From Rhipicephalus microplus (lineage: Eukaryota > Arthropoda > Arachnida > Ixodida > Ixodidae), in contig NC_134710.1 in the NCBI RefSeq assembly GCF_043290135.1, positions 3,812,821 to 3,876,820 of the forward strand: a stretch of 64,000 nucleotides of DNA, in the 5' to 3' direction. A program made the translations under genes and the position numbers. The notes under the pieces are model-generated. The model ran no database searches and was not told the DNA's origin. It saw nothing but the letters and a program-made list of their open reading frames with translations. Of the stretch, positions 9,801 to 21,553 are shown in pieces (position 1 is the first letter of the stretch; the number at the start of each line of letters is the position of its first letter).

Positions 9801-11399
9801 ATCACCGGCGATCGACGCTTTTTCGTCATCTATTTCGGAATGCTAATTTTTTTTCTCGTGTACCCAGCACTGTCTCCACTCAACTTCCAGAATTTTTTTG
9901 AGTTTGCCGACTTGGGCAACATAGCGATTTCTTTACAGACTTTTGCGCCAACCAATAAGCGTGTGTAGTTGGAAAAATGCACTAGGTTGGCGAACTTGAC
10001 AGAAGTGCGTGCCCCTCGTGATTATGCTGTGGTAACATCGAAGTTTTGTAATGAAAAAAAACTTTGCAAGCCAAATATCGAATTGATGTGTTAGCTTCGC
10101 AATTTCACCGAGTTGAGCAATAATAATTGTCGGAAATTTATGCCAGCTAATCAATAAAGAGCTGTTGCTAAAGGTGAGGAAAAATGAATTCTACAAAAAA
10201 CTATTTCCCAAGGTCCATCGCATGTATAAAGTGTGCAGGTGGCTCTCACAGCCAGTTTCCAGCCACTTTGGTTTTGCTTGGATCATTATATCAGACACAG
10301 GGTCACATCTAGCATCACTAGCTGCTTCTATTACACGGTCGTCACATGCACATGGGTGCGCATCAGCGCTGCAAAACACATGCCCTGCTTGAAACTGTCT
10401 TGCGACCCAACCTGAATTGAGTGAGAATGAGCTGATATTTCATGGATGACAGCACCTCGGCTTCAAGTTTTATGGCCACGATTTGCGTCAGCCTGAGACA
10501 TTCATAGCCGTTCATGGGTTTGTCTTGTTTACACCCTCAAATTATCTTTTCCGCCACAAGTGCGTATAGCTTCTGACTTTTGTGCATATTCTTATAGTTA
10601 CTCAGGTTACGTGCATGTTCCACACGTCACTAGGGCCCGGTGTGATAGCGCTGGTTGTAGACCTCCTCCTAACGAAAAGAAGGCCCCCGAAGAACACCTT
10701 GGTCCTGACTACGGAGCAGTGTGAAACATTTTAGAACTGCGTGCGATACTGTCCTTTTTTTATTACCGTATGGGCAAAGGTACAAAGGAATATGCTTGGA
10801 TACAAATATTGGAACGCCAATCTATGCAGAGTGAGGTGGCTCATGGAAAGTGGTGACGCTAGATGAAATAGCGAAGTTCATTGGACATCTCATTCATAGA
10901 GGTATTATTCACATGAGGGGTATCCATGTATATTAGAACACCTGGAGACTCTCGTAGCAAGACAACAAACATTTACTAAGAAAAGTGTATGAGTACAATT
11001 GTGTCTCACGAAAAACCATGCAATGCTTCACCGCATGGCATGAGCAATTAAGCAGCACCTCGGTTATGATCTTATTTGTCTATGTGAAGAGAAAGATATT
11101 GTACTACAATAATTATTTTTATACTGTTCCTGGGTCATTTATCTTCAAAATGTATATTCCGAATTTTCTTTGTTTCAAATATTTTTGCAATGCGTGCTGC
11201 AGTACTTTTCGAACTGGCAAAAACCATCTTCCCGAGGCATATGAAAAACAATCATTCTCGCGGGGTAACGAAAGAGTTGATAAGAGGTGCCAGATGAAAG
11301 TGGTACAGGCTTACGCCACATCCAACTATGATAACGCGTCAGTTTAAAGCTTCTATGCAGATGTGGAACCGGTTATAAGGTAAAAACACACTATACTGT
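9801..11399. other. Unassigned block between two RTE pieces
   Basis: About 1.6 kb of AT-rich DNA interrupts the RTE endonuclease. Most of it matches nothing I recognise. The stretch 11098-11345 has a weak piggyBac-like reading frame (separate entry). Confidence 0.35.
11098..11345 (+). pseudogene. Possible piggyBac-like transposase fragment
   Basis: The frame reads YYNNYFYTVPGSF, then CSTFRTGKNHLPEAYEKQ, then SFSRGN, then VVQAYATSNYDNAS. This order resembles the piggyBac DDE core: DNF-YTS, followed by a GT-x-R-x-N-R-x-LP block, an RG, and a VVxWxDxxxVxxxSTxYD strand. Catalytic Asp residues are partly replaced and no inverted terminal repeats were found. The similarity is suggestive only. Confidence 0.3.
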
Positions 11400-11537
11400 A
11401 CTGATGGGAGGCTTGATTACCTAGGTAGGAAAGAAGCATGCAGGCTGGAGGCTAGGCAGTAGCAAATTACGGCATCGATACTAGAAATGCCAGAGGGGAG
11501 TTATTAGTAGAATTCGCAGAATGCAATTATTTACAGA
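11400..11537 (+). pseudogene. RTE endonuclease fragment
   Basis: The frame gives NYGIDTRNARGELLVEFAE followed by CNYL, characteristic of the RTE-clade endonuclease segment GxGxRNxRGxLLxEFA. A preceding GRKEA/VGKKHAG piece sits in other frames. It ends exactly where a SINE body begins. It may be the continuation of the RTE copy at 9127-9800. Confidence 0.6.
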
Positions 11538-11668
11538 TCTTGATGCTGTAGGCCCGTATGCACAGATTTGGGTGCACGTTAAAGAACCCTAGGTGATCTA
11601 AATTTCCCGAGCCCACCACTACGACGTCTCTCATAATCATATGGTGATTTCGGGTCGTTAACCCCCCC
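11538..11668 (+). mobile_element. 5'-truncated Ruka SINE
   Basis: Body from GATGCTGTAGGCCCGTATGC to GGTCGTTAACC, including GGGTGCACGTTAAAGAACCC. The tRNA head is absent and no clear target duplication is visible. A C-rich run follows. Confidence 0.85.
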
Positions 11669-12293
11669 CCCCTCCCCGTCCATGTCGAAAAGAACGGTAC
11701 CTGAAGGGTGCAATCACAGCAACCTTTCTGTTCCGCCCTTCTATAGTTAAAGAAATGCATGATGGGGTATCTAATTCTCGTCCTAATGAGTGTTTTCGTG
11801 CATGTGCTAGAACCAAAAAATTGCATGTTCGATAACTTGCCGAGGAAATTAAACAACCTAGCATTGAGTATCATGTGTGCAGCAAGTACTTTCGTTATAA
11901 TACTTTTTATACAGCGTTGGGGTTGAAGTATGATGACTACGAGGTGGGAATTTCCGGAAATGTACCCATAGGAACTTGCTATTCATTCATGCGAGGCCGA
12001 CAGGCCTTTTCCACTTGTCTGCCGCTCAGGGCGGCGGGAATGATTTCGTCCTAAGGTTGTCATTTTGCGTTGCATATGCGAAAGTCTATTCCGTTAGCAG
12101 CCGTGAAGAGCCGAGCTGCTGGTAAACAAATTGGTTGATGCTAGTGACCAGCAGATTCACTGAAAACAAGATACGGTAATTGCAATTAATATTCGAGCAA
12201 ACGATGATTCGAGCAGGTACGATAGCAACGTTCGCGCATCAGACCAGTCAATAGACCCCGCGCAGAGAAGCACGTGTATTACAAGCGAAGATT

Positions 12294-12533
12294 GCCCCGC
12301 CGCGGTGGTCTAGTGGCTAAGGTACTTGGCATGCTGACCCGAAGGTCGCGGGATTGAATCCAGGCTGCGACGGCTGCATTTCCGATGGAGGCAGAAATGC
12401 TGTAGGCCCATGTGCTCAGATTTGGATGCCCGTTGAAGAACCCAAGGTGGTCAAAACTTCCGAAGCCCTCCACCACGGCGTCTCTCATAATGATATGGTG
12501 GTTTTGAGACGTCAAAAACCACATATCAATCAA
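12294..12533 (+). mobile_element. Full-length Ruka SINE
   Basis: Starts GCCCCGCCGCGGTGGTC with A- and B-boxes (the B-box is mutated to GGGATTGAATCC) and ends CATATCAATCAA. Target duplication AAGCGAAGATT at 12283-12293 and AAGCAAAGATT at 12534-12544. It carries more point changes than the 2364 copy. Confidence 0.93.
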
Positions 12534-12544
12534 AAGCAAAGATT

Positions 12545-14073
12545 ACATAGACAAAATATATGTGGGTGAAGTTCCACTAATTGTAATATATGTCATAAAA
12601 ATTGTCCAGTAATAATTCTTCAAAAAGTAGAAGGTCGTCGTACAAACCATGGTAGTTGTGAAAAGTAATGTTACTGCTGCAAAAAGCTCTAGGTACCCCC
12701 GTGAAAGGCCAAGCAAATTTAACGAACGCCAAAGCATCTCCCGTTCCCTTCGACCACTTGATACCGCTCTTAAAACTATAGGGCAAGGTGTTGCAGTGAA
12801 TACTGCGCAGCAGTCCACCCTGATAAGAACGCTGCGGTCTCAGCCAGGCACTTTCCGCGCACAAGCATGAGACAGGTGGGCTTCATCACGCGAGCACCAG
12901 CAAAGATAAATGTTCCCACAATGTGGGATGGCTGCGATATACAGAATACTAGATGATTTTCATGACAAGCCACCTTTTCCCAGAGTGCCTCTTCACGTTA
13001 TGCGTTCACGGCGCCATGCGCACGCGCTCCGTTGAAAGTGCGCGGCGGGGCGATGACCGTACGTTGGCTCGCTAAAAATATTTGTTGGCAAACTAGATTG
13101 TTTCGCAGCTAATATAAACACAACCGACGCTTGTGAAGCGAGAACAGCCACGGCAGAACACCATGAATCATAGGAGTTGTCTAACACGCCACACAGCCGG
13201 CACCACGTGATGTCGTTTTATACGTAACAGTACGATTCCAGCAGATGGCGTCATGGTATGTCCTCGTCCCCAATACCTCAAACGCTAAGCGGCGTCGTCA
13301 TTGGCGGTGTCCAACGATGATTGCGAGAAGCTGCAGTTTAGAAACCTAAGAGTGGAAGAGCCAACAAGTGGGGCAAACGCATATCGGTGCTCACTTCGGT
13401 GTTCGCGGCTCGTCGAAGCCAGTGGCGAAACGTCTCACGCGCTTTACACGACCGTGAAGGTGATGCTCTTCACCGGTCGTGCGTAGAGAGCACTGGCCAA
13501 AACCAGACAGGGTCGTCCGTGATCCATCGGCGGAGTATCACATCGACTATAAGGTCGTCATGACTTGCGTGACATGACAAGAGACGGAAAGAAAAAATTT
13601 CAAGGAAAAACAAATTGTGTATGTTTTTGCTATTTACGGAAACGATAAACATGTAACGAACATAGTCACATAGCAGGAGTCTGATTACATAGCGTGTAAT
13701 TACTAAAGAGGTAGCAAATGTTCTACCAACTGCCATGTTAACTTTCGCGCCCGAACCACTTGCGCAGACTCGAATGCCTGATGAATATTTTTCAGCGTGA
13801 AGACATTGACACTAGCTGTGGGCTGCCTGCAGTAGTATCGAAAGAGAAAACAGTTTACGAAAATTCGGCGTACAGTAGTAACATGAGTATGAACCTGATG
13901 ACCCAAGATGCGCGATGCGAATGTATTCTTTTCCAGAAATATGGAAAAGTAGAAAATTTAAAATTTGCTATTGACTCTGAATATAATGGTGGCGATGGTT
14001 AAGTTCCTAGAGCTGTGCTACGATAGTTTGTAGACTCGTGGCAATGACAGATTGACACGCTTGTGCACCGCAG
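12545..14073. other. End of intron 1, nothing recognised
   Basis: No coding pattern or known repeat. The last bases form a usable acceptor, with pyrimidines followed by CACCGCAG before exon 2. Confidence 0.4.
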
Positions 14074-14312
14074 GCTGTCATCAACGAGGCCTGCATCCGA
14101 CATGTGTACACACACTGCGTGCATCCTAGGCCCGAGTTCTACTACAGCGCCGACAGGCGAGACTGCGTTCCAGCTGCCACAGACACGGTGCACGTGTGCA
14201 ACCGGGGCTCGAACCGGTTCTCCAGCAAGGAGGGCTGCCTGGCCGGCTGCGTCAACGGCCGCCGCGTATCTGACCGTTGTTACGAAAGCACGATGTTCTT
14301 TCCGTGTGCCCA
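14074..14312 (+). CDS. Exon 2: first Kunitz-like domain and start of the second
   Basis: Encodes residues 219-297 plus two bases of codon 298. Kunitz domain 1 has cysteines at residues 225, 233, 249, 260, 273 and 277 (spacing Cx7Cx15Cx10Cx12Cx3C). It includes FYYSADRRDC and the diagnostic CNRGSNRFSSKEGC. BPTI has Cx8Cx15Cx7Cx12Cx3C, so the fold signature is clear. The P1 position (after the second Cys) is Val, not Lys/Arg, so trypsin-like inhibition is not expected. Cysteines 287 and 296 open domain 2, which is completed in exon 3. The acceptor is GCACCGCAG|GCT (phase 0, matching exon 1). The donor is GCCCA|GTGAGT (phase 2), and the CA left over pairs with the G that begins exon 3. Confidence 0.8.
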
Positions 14313-14640
14313 GTGAGTTCAGTACGGATACCATATTTATTTTTTTTGTTTGCTTGCCTCACAAATCTTCAAAACGAAGCTATATATTCCTCTATTCTCC
14401 TTGGGGTATGTTAGGGCATTGTCGACTGTGTCGTCGATTAAACTAGGGGTATGCCGGAGTTTATATAATAAAAAATGGCGGTTTGCATGGCTAAATACGC
14501 CGGGGCCGAACCCCAACGCTGTGCAGTGGAAGTCATGAATATGTTGATCAAGGTAATGGTCAAAAGGTAAAAGCAAGACGCTGACGAAAAAAAAAAACAT
14601 TAAAATAACTCAGACGTTTGGCTACCTCACGGCGACCTCC
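14313..14640. other. Start of intron 2, nothing recognised
   Basis: AT-rich DNA without recognisable coding or repeat content. Confidence 0.4.
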
Positions 14641-14947
14641 TTCACAAATGGAGCAGCAAAAAATCGGGGGTTGACTACGTATACGTGCCAATATATGGTG
14701 CGAACAGCGTGTTTAAACAAAACAAAAACAATTGCGCGCTCATTGCGATATAGCGCGGTGGTTTGTATTAGTAATGAGTCGAGATGAAGTCGCGAAGCTA
14801 TAGATTTATTTCAGTGGCTTCCACATGCACATTGCCCTAGTGAATATCATGTGCCTTTGACACAGATTGCGCAGCGAGTGCATTTGAGGACGCTTTTTTT
14901 AACCTCGTAAGTGTTACATCAGGCGCCTTTTGAAAGCGCCTGTCTTG
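14641..14947 (-). pseudogene. Penelope-like element, GIY-YIG endonuclease (C-terminal part)
   Basis: On the minus strand, directly after a SINE insertion, the frame continues TGAFKRRLM, stop, HLRG, stop, KKR. Scattered residues after that resemble a Penelope GIY-YIG domain (TGxxFKxRLxxHxxxxKK pattern). At least two in-frame stops are visible. The 3' limit of the element is not clear. Confidence 0.55.
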
Positions 14948-15110
14948 ATTGACTGATTGATTGATTTGTAGGGTTTGACGCCCCAAAACCACCATATGAT
15001 TATGAGATGCACCCTAGTGGAGGGCTCCGGAAATTTCGACCACCCGAGGTTCTTTAACGTGCACCCAAGTCTGAGTACACGGACCTACAAGATTTTCGCC
15101 TCAATGAAAT
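14948..15110 (-). mobile_element. 5'-truncated Ruka SINE inside the Penelope element
   Basis: Minus-strand SINE body (TGATTGATTGATTTGTAGGG ... GTGCACCCAAGTCTGAG). Target duplication CGCCTGTCTTG at 14937-14947 and CACCTGTCTTG at 15111-15121. The duplicated bases encode the GKTG stretch of the GIY-YIG domain, so the SINE is younger than the Penelope copy. Confidence 0.9.
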
Positions 15111-15200
15111 CACCTGTCTTGCCGATGTACACATGATTACACTCTGCGCAGGGGATATTACACACGGTGCCAGGGAATTTTTCTGTTCTTCTAGGTAGAT
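15111..15200 (-). pseudogene. Penelope-like element, start of GIY-YIG domain
   Basis: The minus strand reads GTVCNIPCAECNHVYIGKTG. This is the hallmark N-terminal part of Penelope GIY-YIG nucleases, with an IPC-x2-C-x3-VYIGxTG motif that includes the zinc-finger-like cysteines. It belongs with the RT fragment at 16952-17230, from which it is separated by a Gypsy segment. Confidence 0.8.
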
Positions 15201-15239
15201 AGAAGAACGCAGAGAGCAGGAACGGGCACAGTAGTCGTA

Positions 15240-16804
15240 GACGCGACCAGCGGAAGCAGCTCTGCGGAACGCAGAGCAGGCACTTACTCTGGAATCACGG
15301 CTGGAACGCTTGGCGGATGCGCCTCTGGTGGATACAGTATACAAACAGTCTCCTGGAGATGATTAGCAGTCGAAAGAAATACAGTCGGAGTGGAAGCAGC
15401 AGCAGTCAGAACGGGAGTAGCAGGCACAAGCGAAGTATAGATGGCGGAGACGCAAGCTGGTGAAGTATAGTCAGTAGCAGCAGACCCGACCGTAACAGCC
15501 ATCCTAGCAGTAGAAGTACTTCAATTTGAAGCAGGCAGAAGCATGGTACGCTCAATCGCCGGCAATACGGCAAGAGCAGGCGCATCAGGAGCATGGCCCA
15601 CTGGGACGCTAACACGTGCAGTACATGTGAGCACACAATCAGTCTGGGCCAGAATCGTCGCAGTATGGGAAGTTAAAGCATGGCCCGATCTATCAGTTGG
15701 TGCATCTCTTGTGGATCGGCAGACGTTTCCATAGTGTCCTCTCCTTCCACAGTGCATGCTCGTCCGGGTCCTTGCAGGGCAAGTGGCAGCGTTGGCCCAG
15801 TGCTGCGACGAACCGCAGCGGAAGCACGCTCCCACACGAGTCGATGGTAACTCCGGAAAACCGGAGTCGGACGCGCCGGTAGCCGAGGGAGCAGTCGCAG
15901 TTGGCGAGCAGACGGCACCGGCTTGCGAATCACCCTGGAGAAAGAGGAACCCTCCGAAGGGTAGAAGGAAGGTCGCCGAGTCGAATCTGACGCGACGAAA
16001 CAGCGTCGCTTGAAAGGGCAACCAGTTGTGACGCGCGGTCGACGCGCTCCTCTTCCATTGCAAGATCTAGGGCCTCCTGTATGGAGAATTCCGCTCCCAT
16101 CTTCAGAATTTTTCTCCGCAGATTTAGGGACGCGATTCCTGCTACAATTTGTTTGAACGCCAGCATGCCTGTACTGGCATCCAAGTTGCAGAGTCGAGCG
16201 AGCCATTTAATTTCCAGAATAAATTGCACTGTGGTCTCACCTAGTTGTTGCCGTAGCGTCTTGAATGAGGCACGCAGGAACATCGGATCGACTTGCCCGT
16301 TAAAACTTGCGCCAAACTGCGGGAGCGTTGCAGCATACGCGCCTTGTACGGCGTCTGCCGGGCTTGCATGGCCTACTGCCAGAATCGGTTCGTCCTCCAC
16401 ATCAAGCAGCGGAGAATTTAAACCTTCAACGCGCAGCGTTTTCAGTAGCAACGTCTTATTGTGCTCCGGCGTGGCGTCCTTGGCAACGGCATCGATGTAA
16501 ACTTGAAGAACCGGACGTTACTGTCGCCATGAAATAGGAGGCCTACCAGGGCACTGCAGGAAAAGGGAGGGAGGTATTGCAGCATACATCCCTATGGAGG
16601 AAGGTAGCCGAACCGGAACCGGAGGAACGAGTCCGACGCGTAGCCCAGTAAGCATGGTCTTGGTGGTCACGAAGTAGTGATCCACAAAAAAATGTAGTAT
16701 TGGTGGGGTTTTATTCAGGGTGCTGAGCACGGTAGCACTTGTAGCAAATAATCGTATGCCCACTTTCTGATGGATACACGCAGATTCATCACCTGGTCGT
16801 CAGA
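15240..16804 (-). pseudogene. Gypsy-type gag with zinc knuckles, inserted in the Penelope element
   Basis: Minus-strand frames give a gag-like segment at 16451-15930 (LLKTLRVEGLN; QLGETTVQFILEIKWLARLC; FKQIVAGIASLNLRRKIL; EALDLAMEEERVDRA). Next comes a nucleocapsid at about 15850-15700 with two zinc knuckles. The first is CFRCGSSQHWANAATC. The second, SMHCGRRGHYGNVC, has its first Cys replaced by Ser. Frameshifts break the protein near 16030 and 15700. A proline/threonine-rich stretch follows down to about 15284. No protease or polymerase is present. An LTR adjoins the 5' side. The piece is a truncated Gypsy insertion; its left junction is only approximate. Confidence 0.7.
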
Positions 16805-16951
16805 TGTTTCGTGCGTCGGACACGAGGGGAACGCGAGGCCCGGTGCCCGAAGCGCGGGCCGGGATGGAGAAGGAAGCGGCAGAAAAGCAGAAGGCCCGGG
16901 CGGAACACTCTCTTTATATACACAAGCGTGACTAATATACGCCTATTCACA
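16805..16951 (-). mobile_element. 5' LTR of the Gypsy insertion
   Basis: Read on the minus strand, the 147-bp block starts TGTGAATAGGC, contains the TATA-like CTTGTGTATATAAAGAGAG, and ends CGAAACA. A primer-site-like TCTGACGACCAGG follows before gag. The TG...CA ends and the position next to gag support an LTR. The second LTR is missing. Confidence 0.6.
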
Positions 16952-17230
16952 ACGCCCCCTGTGGGCTAGATAACCAGTTCCGAAACCGCAACTGTAACCA
17001 CGACACCTGGGGCAAGCAGGAAGAATGAAACGAATATCGAGGTAGCGTCTTTTGTGTGCTGCCTTTCGATACACGCCTAACTGAAGTCCTGTCCTTTGCC
17101 GCTGCATTAAAACGTCCAAGAATGGAAGGTGATGATCCTTCATTAGTTCCACTGGGAAATTTACGGACAGTTCAATTCAGTTTAGGTTTGAGAAAATCCA
17201 GATAAGGCTGTCGCATGCAGCCAAGGGCAC
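16952..17230 (-). pseudogene. Penelope-like element, reverse-transcriptase C-terminal part
   Basis: Minus-strand frame 17152-16943 reads HHLPFLDVLMQRQRTGLQLG and then VYRKAAHKRRYLD. This matches the conserved LPFLDVLV-x(n)-SVYRKPTHTxRYLxF segment of Penelope RTs. Upstream residues are broken by stops. The frame stops at the Gypsy LTR. Confidence 0.78.
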
Positions 17231-19317
17231 CCAGAGGGGAGGGCACTGGGGAGGGGAACAGCGGCCCTTTCGTTGAAATTTCGCAGGTTTTTCTATGCAG
17301 TAGCAATCATTACCGCACACAGGTCCGACAATATTCCTGTGAAGCCATCTTTATTATTGCCAGCCAACATTGCATGTTACACATTATTGTCTAATCTGCC
17401 GGCCATGTCACGCCACTGAAAGAAAAGTTGCTTGTGCTTGAGAGCCCCCCTACCCCCAACCTTTGCCTGCGGATGCACCCCCCCCCCCCTCCGGTGAAAC
17501 CTTTTGGGGACGCTCTTGCATGTACCCTTATCAGCATGGCGTAGAACTTGTACTTTCCATTCTGACCTATTTCTTCTTGGTCCTATCCGGGTCCTATCTT
17601 GTTGTTAGGTACAAGATGATGGAAAATAACTCAACATCAAGCCAGTTATATTTTATTAACTCAGTGACTGCTTAAATCAAACTCATGTTTGGTGTTCTTC
17701 GTGTTTCCTGTAAACAGTTGGGGTGCCGTCCTGAATTCATTAAACATGACATGCTATGTACACAAAAGAAAAAAAAGCACAATTTCAATGGAAGGGCGCA
17801 GCAATAAATGCAACAGCAAGAAATTGCAGTATGATATGAAAAACGCTAGCACTTTAGTCTTTCGAATTTGATTTTGTGTAATTCTCCAATTTATGCGTAG
17901 CTTCAACTGACTCTAGGTCGTAAAGGCCAATGTAGAGTGGGCATGACAGGAAGCCTCAACGAGACAATGCCTAATGATGGAGAGCTAGATGAACACAGCC
18001 ATGGTTCAATGCTGAAGGAACCTTCTCTTTGCTTGCCTACGTGTACATCTCCAACCTCAAGCTCACCTGTTTGCTCCACTCGTCTGCTCTGTACTCTCCC
18101 TCCTTTACCTCCTCCTCACCTTACTTTGCGATTTTTGCCCCTTGTAATATACCATACACGACTAAGCTATGAGTCGTATACAATACATTTTTATGTTTTA
18201 TGTGGGTTCTTCACGTAGTGTAAACATACCTGCTCAATCTACGAACCCACTAACCCAACAAAGTTGTCCTCCGTTTCTGTGAATACTTCAGTGTCCTTAC
18301 GTGAGGTCTTCTTTGCGCAACCTAGTCTTGTCTGCTGGACAATACTTGACCTGTTTAAGCTCGGCTTTAATAGCTCTGCTGTAAAACTTGGGTGTAAAGG
18401 AACACGGCCACTCCAGGGGGAGAAGCGGCTAGTACGCATACTGTTGTCTCAACGCAAAGCGGTGTGAGCACAGCGTGTAGAAGGACATACGGCCCGTTTG
18501 GTGATGGCTGTCGAGGTTTCGCGTGCGCTAGCGATCGCAACCACAGCCTTATTATCGAAGTTGAGAGTTGTTGCTTGAGCGACACGACAATGTCCCTACT
18601 CTCATGATCCAGAGTCTATGCTCCTTTGACTGAAAACAGACGGGCGAAATGTTTTCCCTGTGGTAGAGGAGCAATCTACGACAGGCCTCGCATGCCGGGT
18701 TATGTTACCGCATGCGCCATCCGTGCGATGCAAATGGCCGGCTTCTTTCATCTCTGCATCAGCCGTTGTCGTCAGTCCCGCTTGCGCGCTTTTGCACACG
18801 GGTGTAACACGAAGTGCGAGGGGCGATTTTATCGCTTCGTACTTTATTCCAAACGTGATGACAACGGCGAAAACATTTCCATTTATTGCTATCGTAATGA
18901 AATTGAAATGAAATGAAGTGTGAATATTCGAGACCCACACAACTGCATTGTTGAATAACAAAAAAAAAAGTTTACACTAGCCATGTAAAGCTTAAGAAAC
19001 GGCGAAGCTTGTTGCTCTTAGGGACTTAACGTGGTCTTCTTTGCTGATGCTAGGCTTTTATTTTGTGTAGACTAAGTAGAGCTGGACAACAACCTTTCAC
19101 AGGCCATACAGAGTTGTCCAAACCTGAGCGCCAATAATAATATACAAAGCAGGCTGTGGCCACCCCGGTAGAAGCGCGGGCCCTTCATCGCTTGTACTTG
19201 GCTCGCGAGGCGGTCAAACTCGGTGTGACGGCAGTGCGGACAGTCACCGTCGTTGGGCCCGGCTGATAATCAACGGCGCGGAGAGTTTATTGCGAGCACT
19301 TGGCGTCTACCCCAAGC
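17231..19317. other. Intron 2 spacer, no gene seen
   Basis: No coding signature. Contains a C-tract at about 17478-17491 next to CCTCCGGTGAAACC. The stretch 19070-19317 is GC-richer but is not assigned. Confidence 0.35.
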
Positions 19318-20459
19318 TCTAAAGGGCCCCTAAACTACCCAGAGGCCGAAATTTATAGTTAGGATGTTGCAGTTGTGTGGGAGTGTACAAAAAGCGCGTA
19401 GCTGTGAGAATTTTCCAAAAAAGAGTTTCGTATACCAGTGTTACGCGCGTTTTACGATGCAAAAAAGACCCTCACGCATTTCGCTCTTTGATCTCTTCGT
19501 CTAGAGTAACTGTATGTGCTCCCTACGGGACCAGAGTAGTGCATTGGTCCGCCATCTTGCCTTGTTAGCAATCATAGTTTCGCAGTGAAGCCGTGCTCTA
19601 TTCTTGCACGCGGCTTACTCAAATCTGTCGCCAATCGACGAAGCGTGTCACCGATCGCCAGTCGACGTGCCTGGTGCGTGAACAACCAGCGAAGGAAGAA
19701 GACACACCTGTTTCCGGGAAGCATTTTTTAGTCGGTCCGGTAACGCAAAGCGCGAAGGCGTAGTGGAGTGCCAAATAACAAACACACACTGCCGCTTCCA
19801 CACGGTAATGTGGCGCCAGCTATGGATGACAAGCAACAACTTACAAACACAAAATATAGGTCCAGCTAGATGTGAAGAGCGTTAATTTCGGCAGCATGTT
19901 TTTCGAAAATGGTACTGAAACCACGCAAGTACCTTGCTGTCGAAGCTTAAAGACATAAATATAACGCAAATAAAAGCAACAGTTCCTAGCTAACCTACAG
20001 AGCGCACGACGGTCACTTCCAGGTTGACGGTGACCGCTTTCGGCGGTGCGGCCTGTGCAGCACGTTCTCCGCTGTGCATGGATGCTCGCGGCGTTAAAAA
20101 ACGAATGCGCTACTCTGCTTTCTAAACGTAACATATACAGTTACTCTACCTTCATCGGCTTGTCTTTCTTCATGGCCGAGTGCTATAGAGCGGCGAGCGC
20201 ACGTACCTGCGAGCAGACAAATGGCCTTGTAGATGACGAGCAAAAGTCATGCTGACCTCGTGCCGAACACTTCAGGGTCCGAACACTGCTGAAAGGCGTG
20301 GACAGGAGAAGGGATTGTTTCTTGTGATTTGAGGGGCACCGACCCTCGGCTCGCAGCGTTTCCATGTTTCACAGTGTTGATCGTGACAACATCCTGCAGA
20401 ACTCAATTCGCTCGTTTACTGGAAATGTTTAAAAATTATCGCAGGTAATTAGGACCCCT
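19318..20459. mobile_element. Non-autonomous DNA-transposon-like element with imperfect terminal inverted repeats
   Basis: The left end TAAAGGGCCCCTAAACTACC is mirrored at the right end, where the complement of the terminal bases reads AAGGGGTCCTAATTACC. The last ~170 bp (ATTGTTTCTTGTGATTTG ... GTTTACTGGAAATGTTTAAA) align with 37880-38040. Both copies are therefore one family, and the 38040 copy ends in the same type of terminus. No transposase frame is visible. Boundaries are approximate and target duplications were not established. Confidence 0.5.
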
Positions 20460-21553
20460 TGTGAGCTTTGCTGTCAGAAAACTCACATGGTCTCTCATGC
20501 GCTCACCTAACGTGACGCAAACGCGCAAGCCAACTTGCTTTTATTCTCGGTACACGGATTGATTCTGCCCCGCCCTCCTCCTAAAGCATTCTGCATCGCA
20601 CCTAGCTGCTTTAGCACTGCCTCCGTTGTCAATTCGCATTTGCCTAAGCGACGATGTAATGCCATGACGCCATAAGGACGTAATCATGGCGTCACAGCGA
20701 CGTAAAATTATTGTGATGTTGACGTCACGATGACATCACATGGCAGTTTTATGAAGTACTAATGATCTTTTCCATCACTGGTGTTGGTGTCGACGGCGCG
20801 GGAGGCCAACGGCCACTTTTCGCGTTTGACAAAGCATCTAAGGTTTTCTTTTTAGGAAATATGGGAGCTCACTATGTTGTTTTGGCTTGCTATTAAATAA
20901 ATAAGATGCATACTCCTCACCTAAGCAGTCATAAAAACTACTTTCAGAATGCTAACTATGCATTATATATAGGTGAACACTTCATATCTTTCTTTGCTTT
21001 TGTATTTTCTGGGCAAGTTGCTGTTTCGTATGTATTCATGTACGCGTTCATTGCCATAGTAAATGTTCATTGTTAATCAGTGCTACGGGTGGTTGTGTTT
21101 GTTCCTGTGTCATCGTTTTACCACTTTTACACTTTCTCAAGATGCTTGTCCAATTAGCCGACGAGTTCTGTTTTTTAACCAACAATTCAAAAGCTAATTA
21201 AAGTTATCTTAGCTGTAACCGGAAACAAGCTACTACTCACAAACATTCCTTGCGAAAAGAACTCTTTGTGAATCTACCACACATTTATGTGACAACGCGG
21301 TGCACCTACGTTGCCATTAGGGCCAGGCTGCCGACTCCATTCGGGGAACGTCCGAAAACGTCACACAAACAAAGAAGGTAGTGCGTATGTACAAATAGGA
21401 CGAATTACTTATAGTGTAAACATCTTCGGTAGACATATCTTTGTGTGGGTGAAAGAATTCTAGATGCTGAACTAGTACCACCCACAGTTTGACACGGCCC
21501 GTTTCTCAGGGGCTGTGTGCATCAGCCAAGGAAGCGACTTCAGTTGTTCACCT
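20460..21553. other. Intron 2 spacer with a cluster of TGACGTCA-like words
   Basis: Between about 20655 and 20745 there are closely spaced CATGACGCC, GGCGTCACAGCGACG, GTTGACGTCACG and ATGACATCACATGG words, a degenerate short tandem pattern. The remainder (20760-21553) is AT-rich and unremarkable. Confidence 0.4.
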
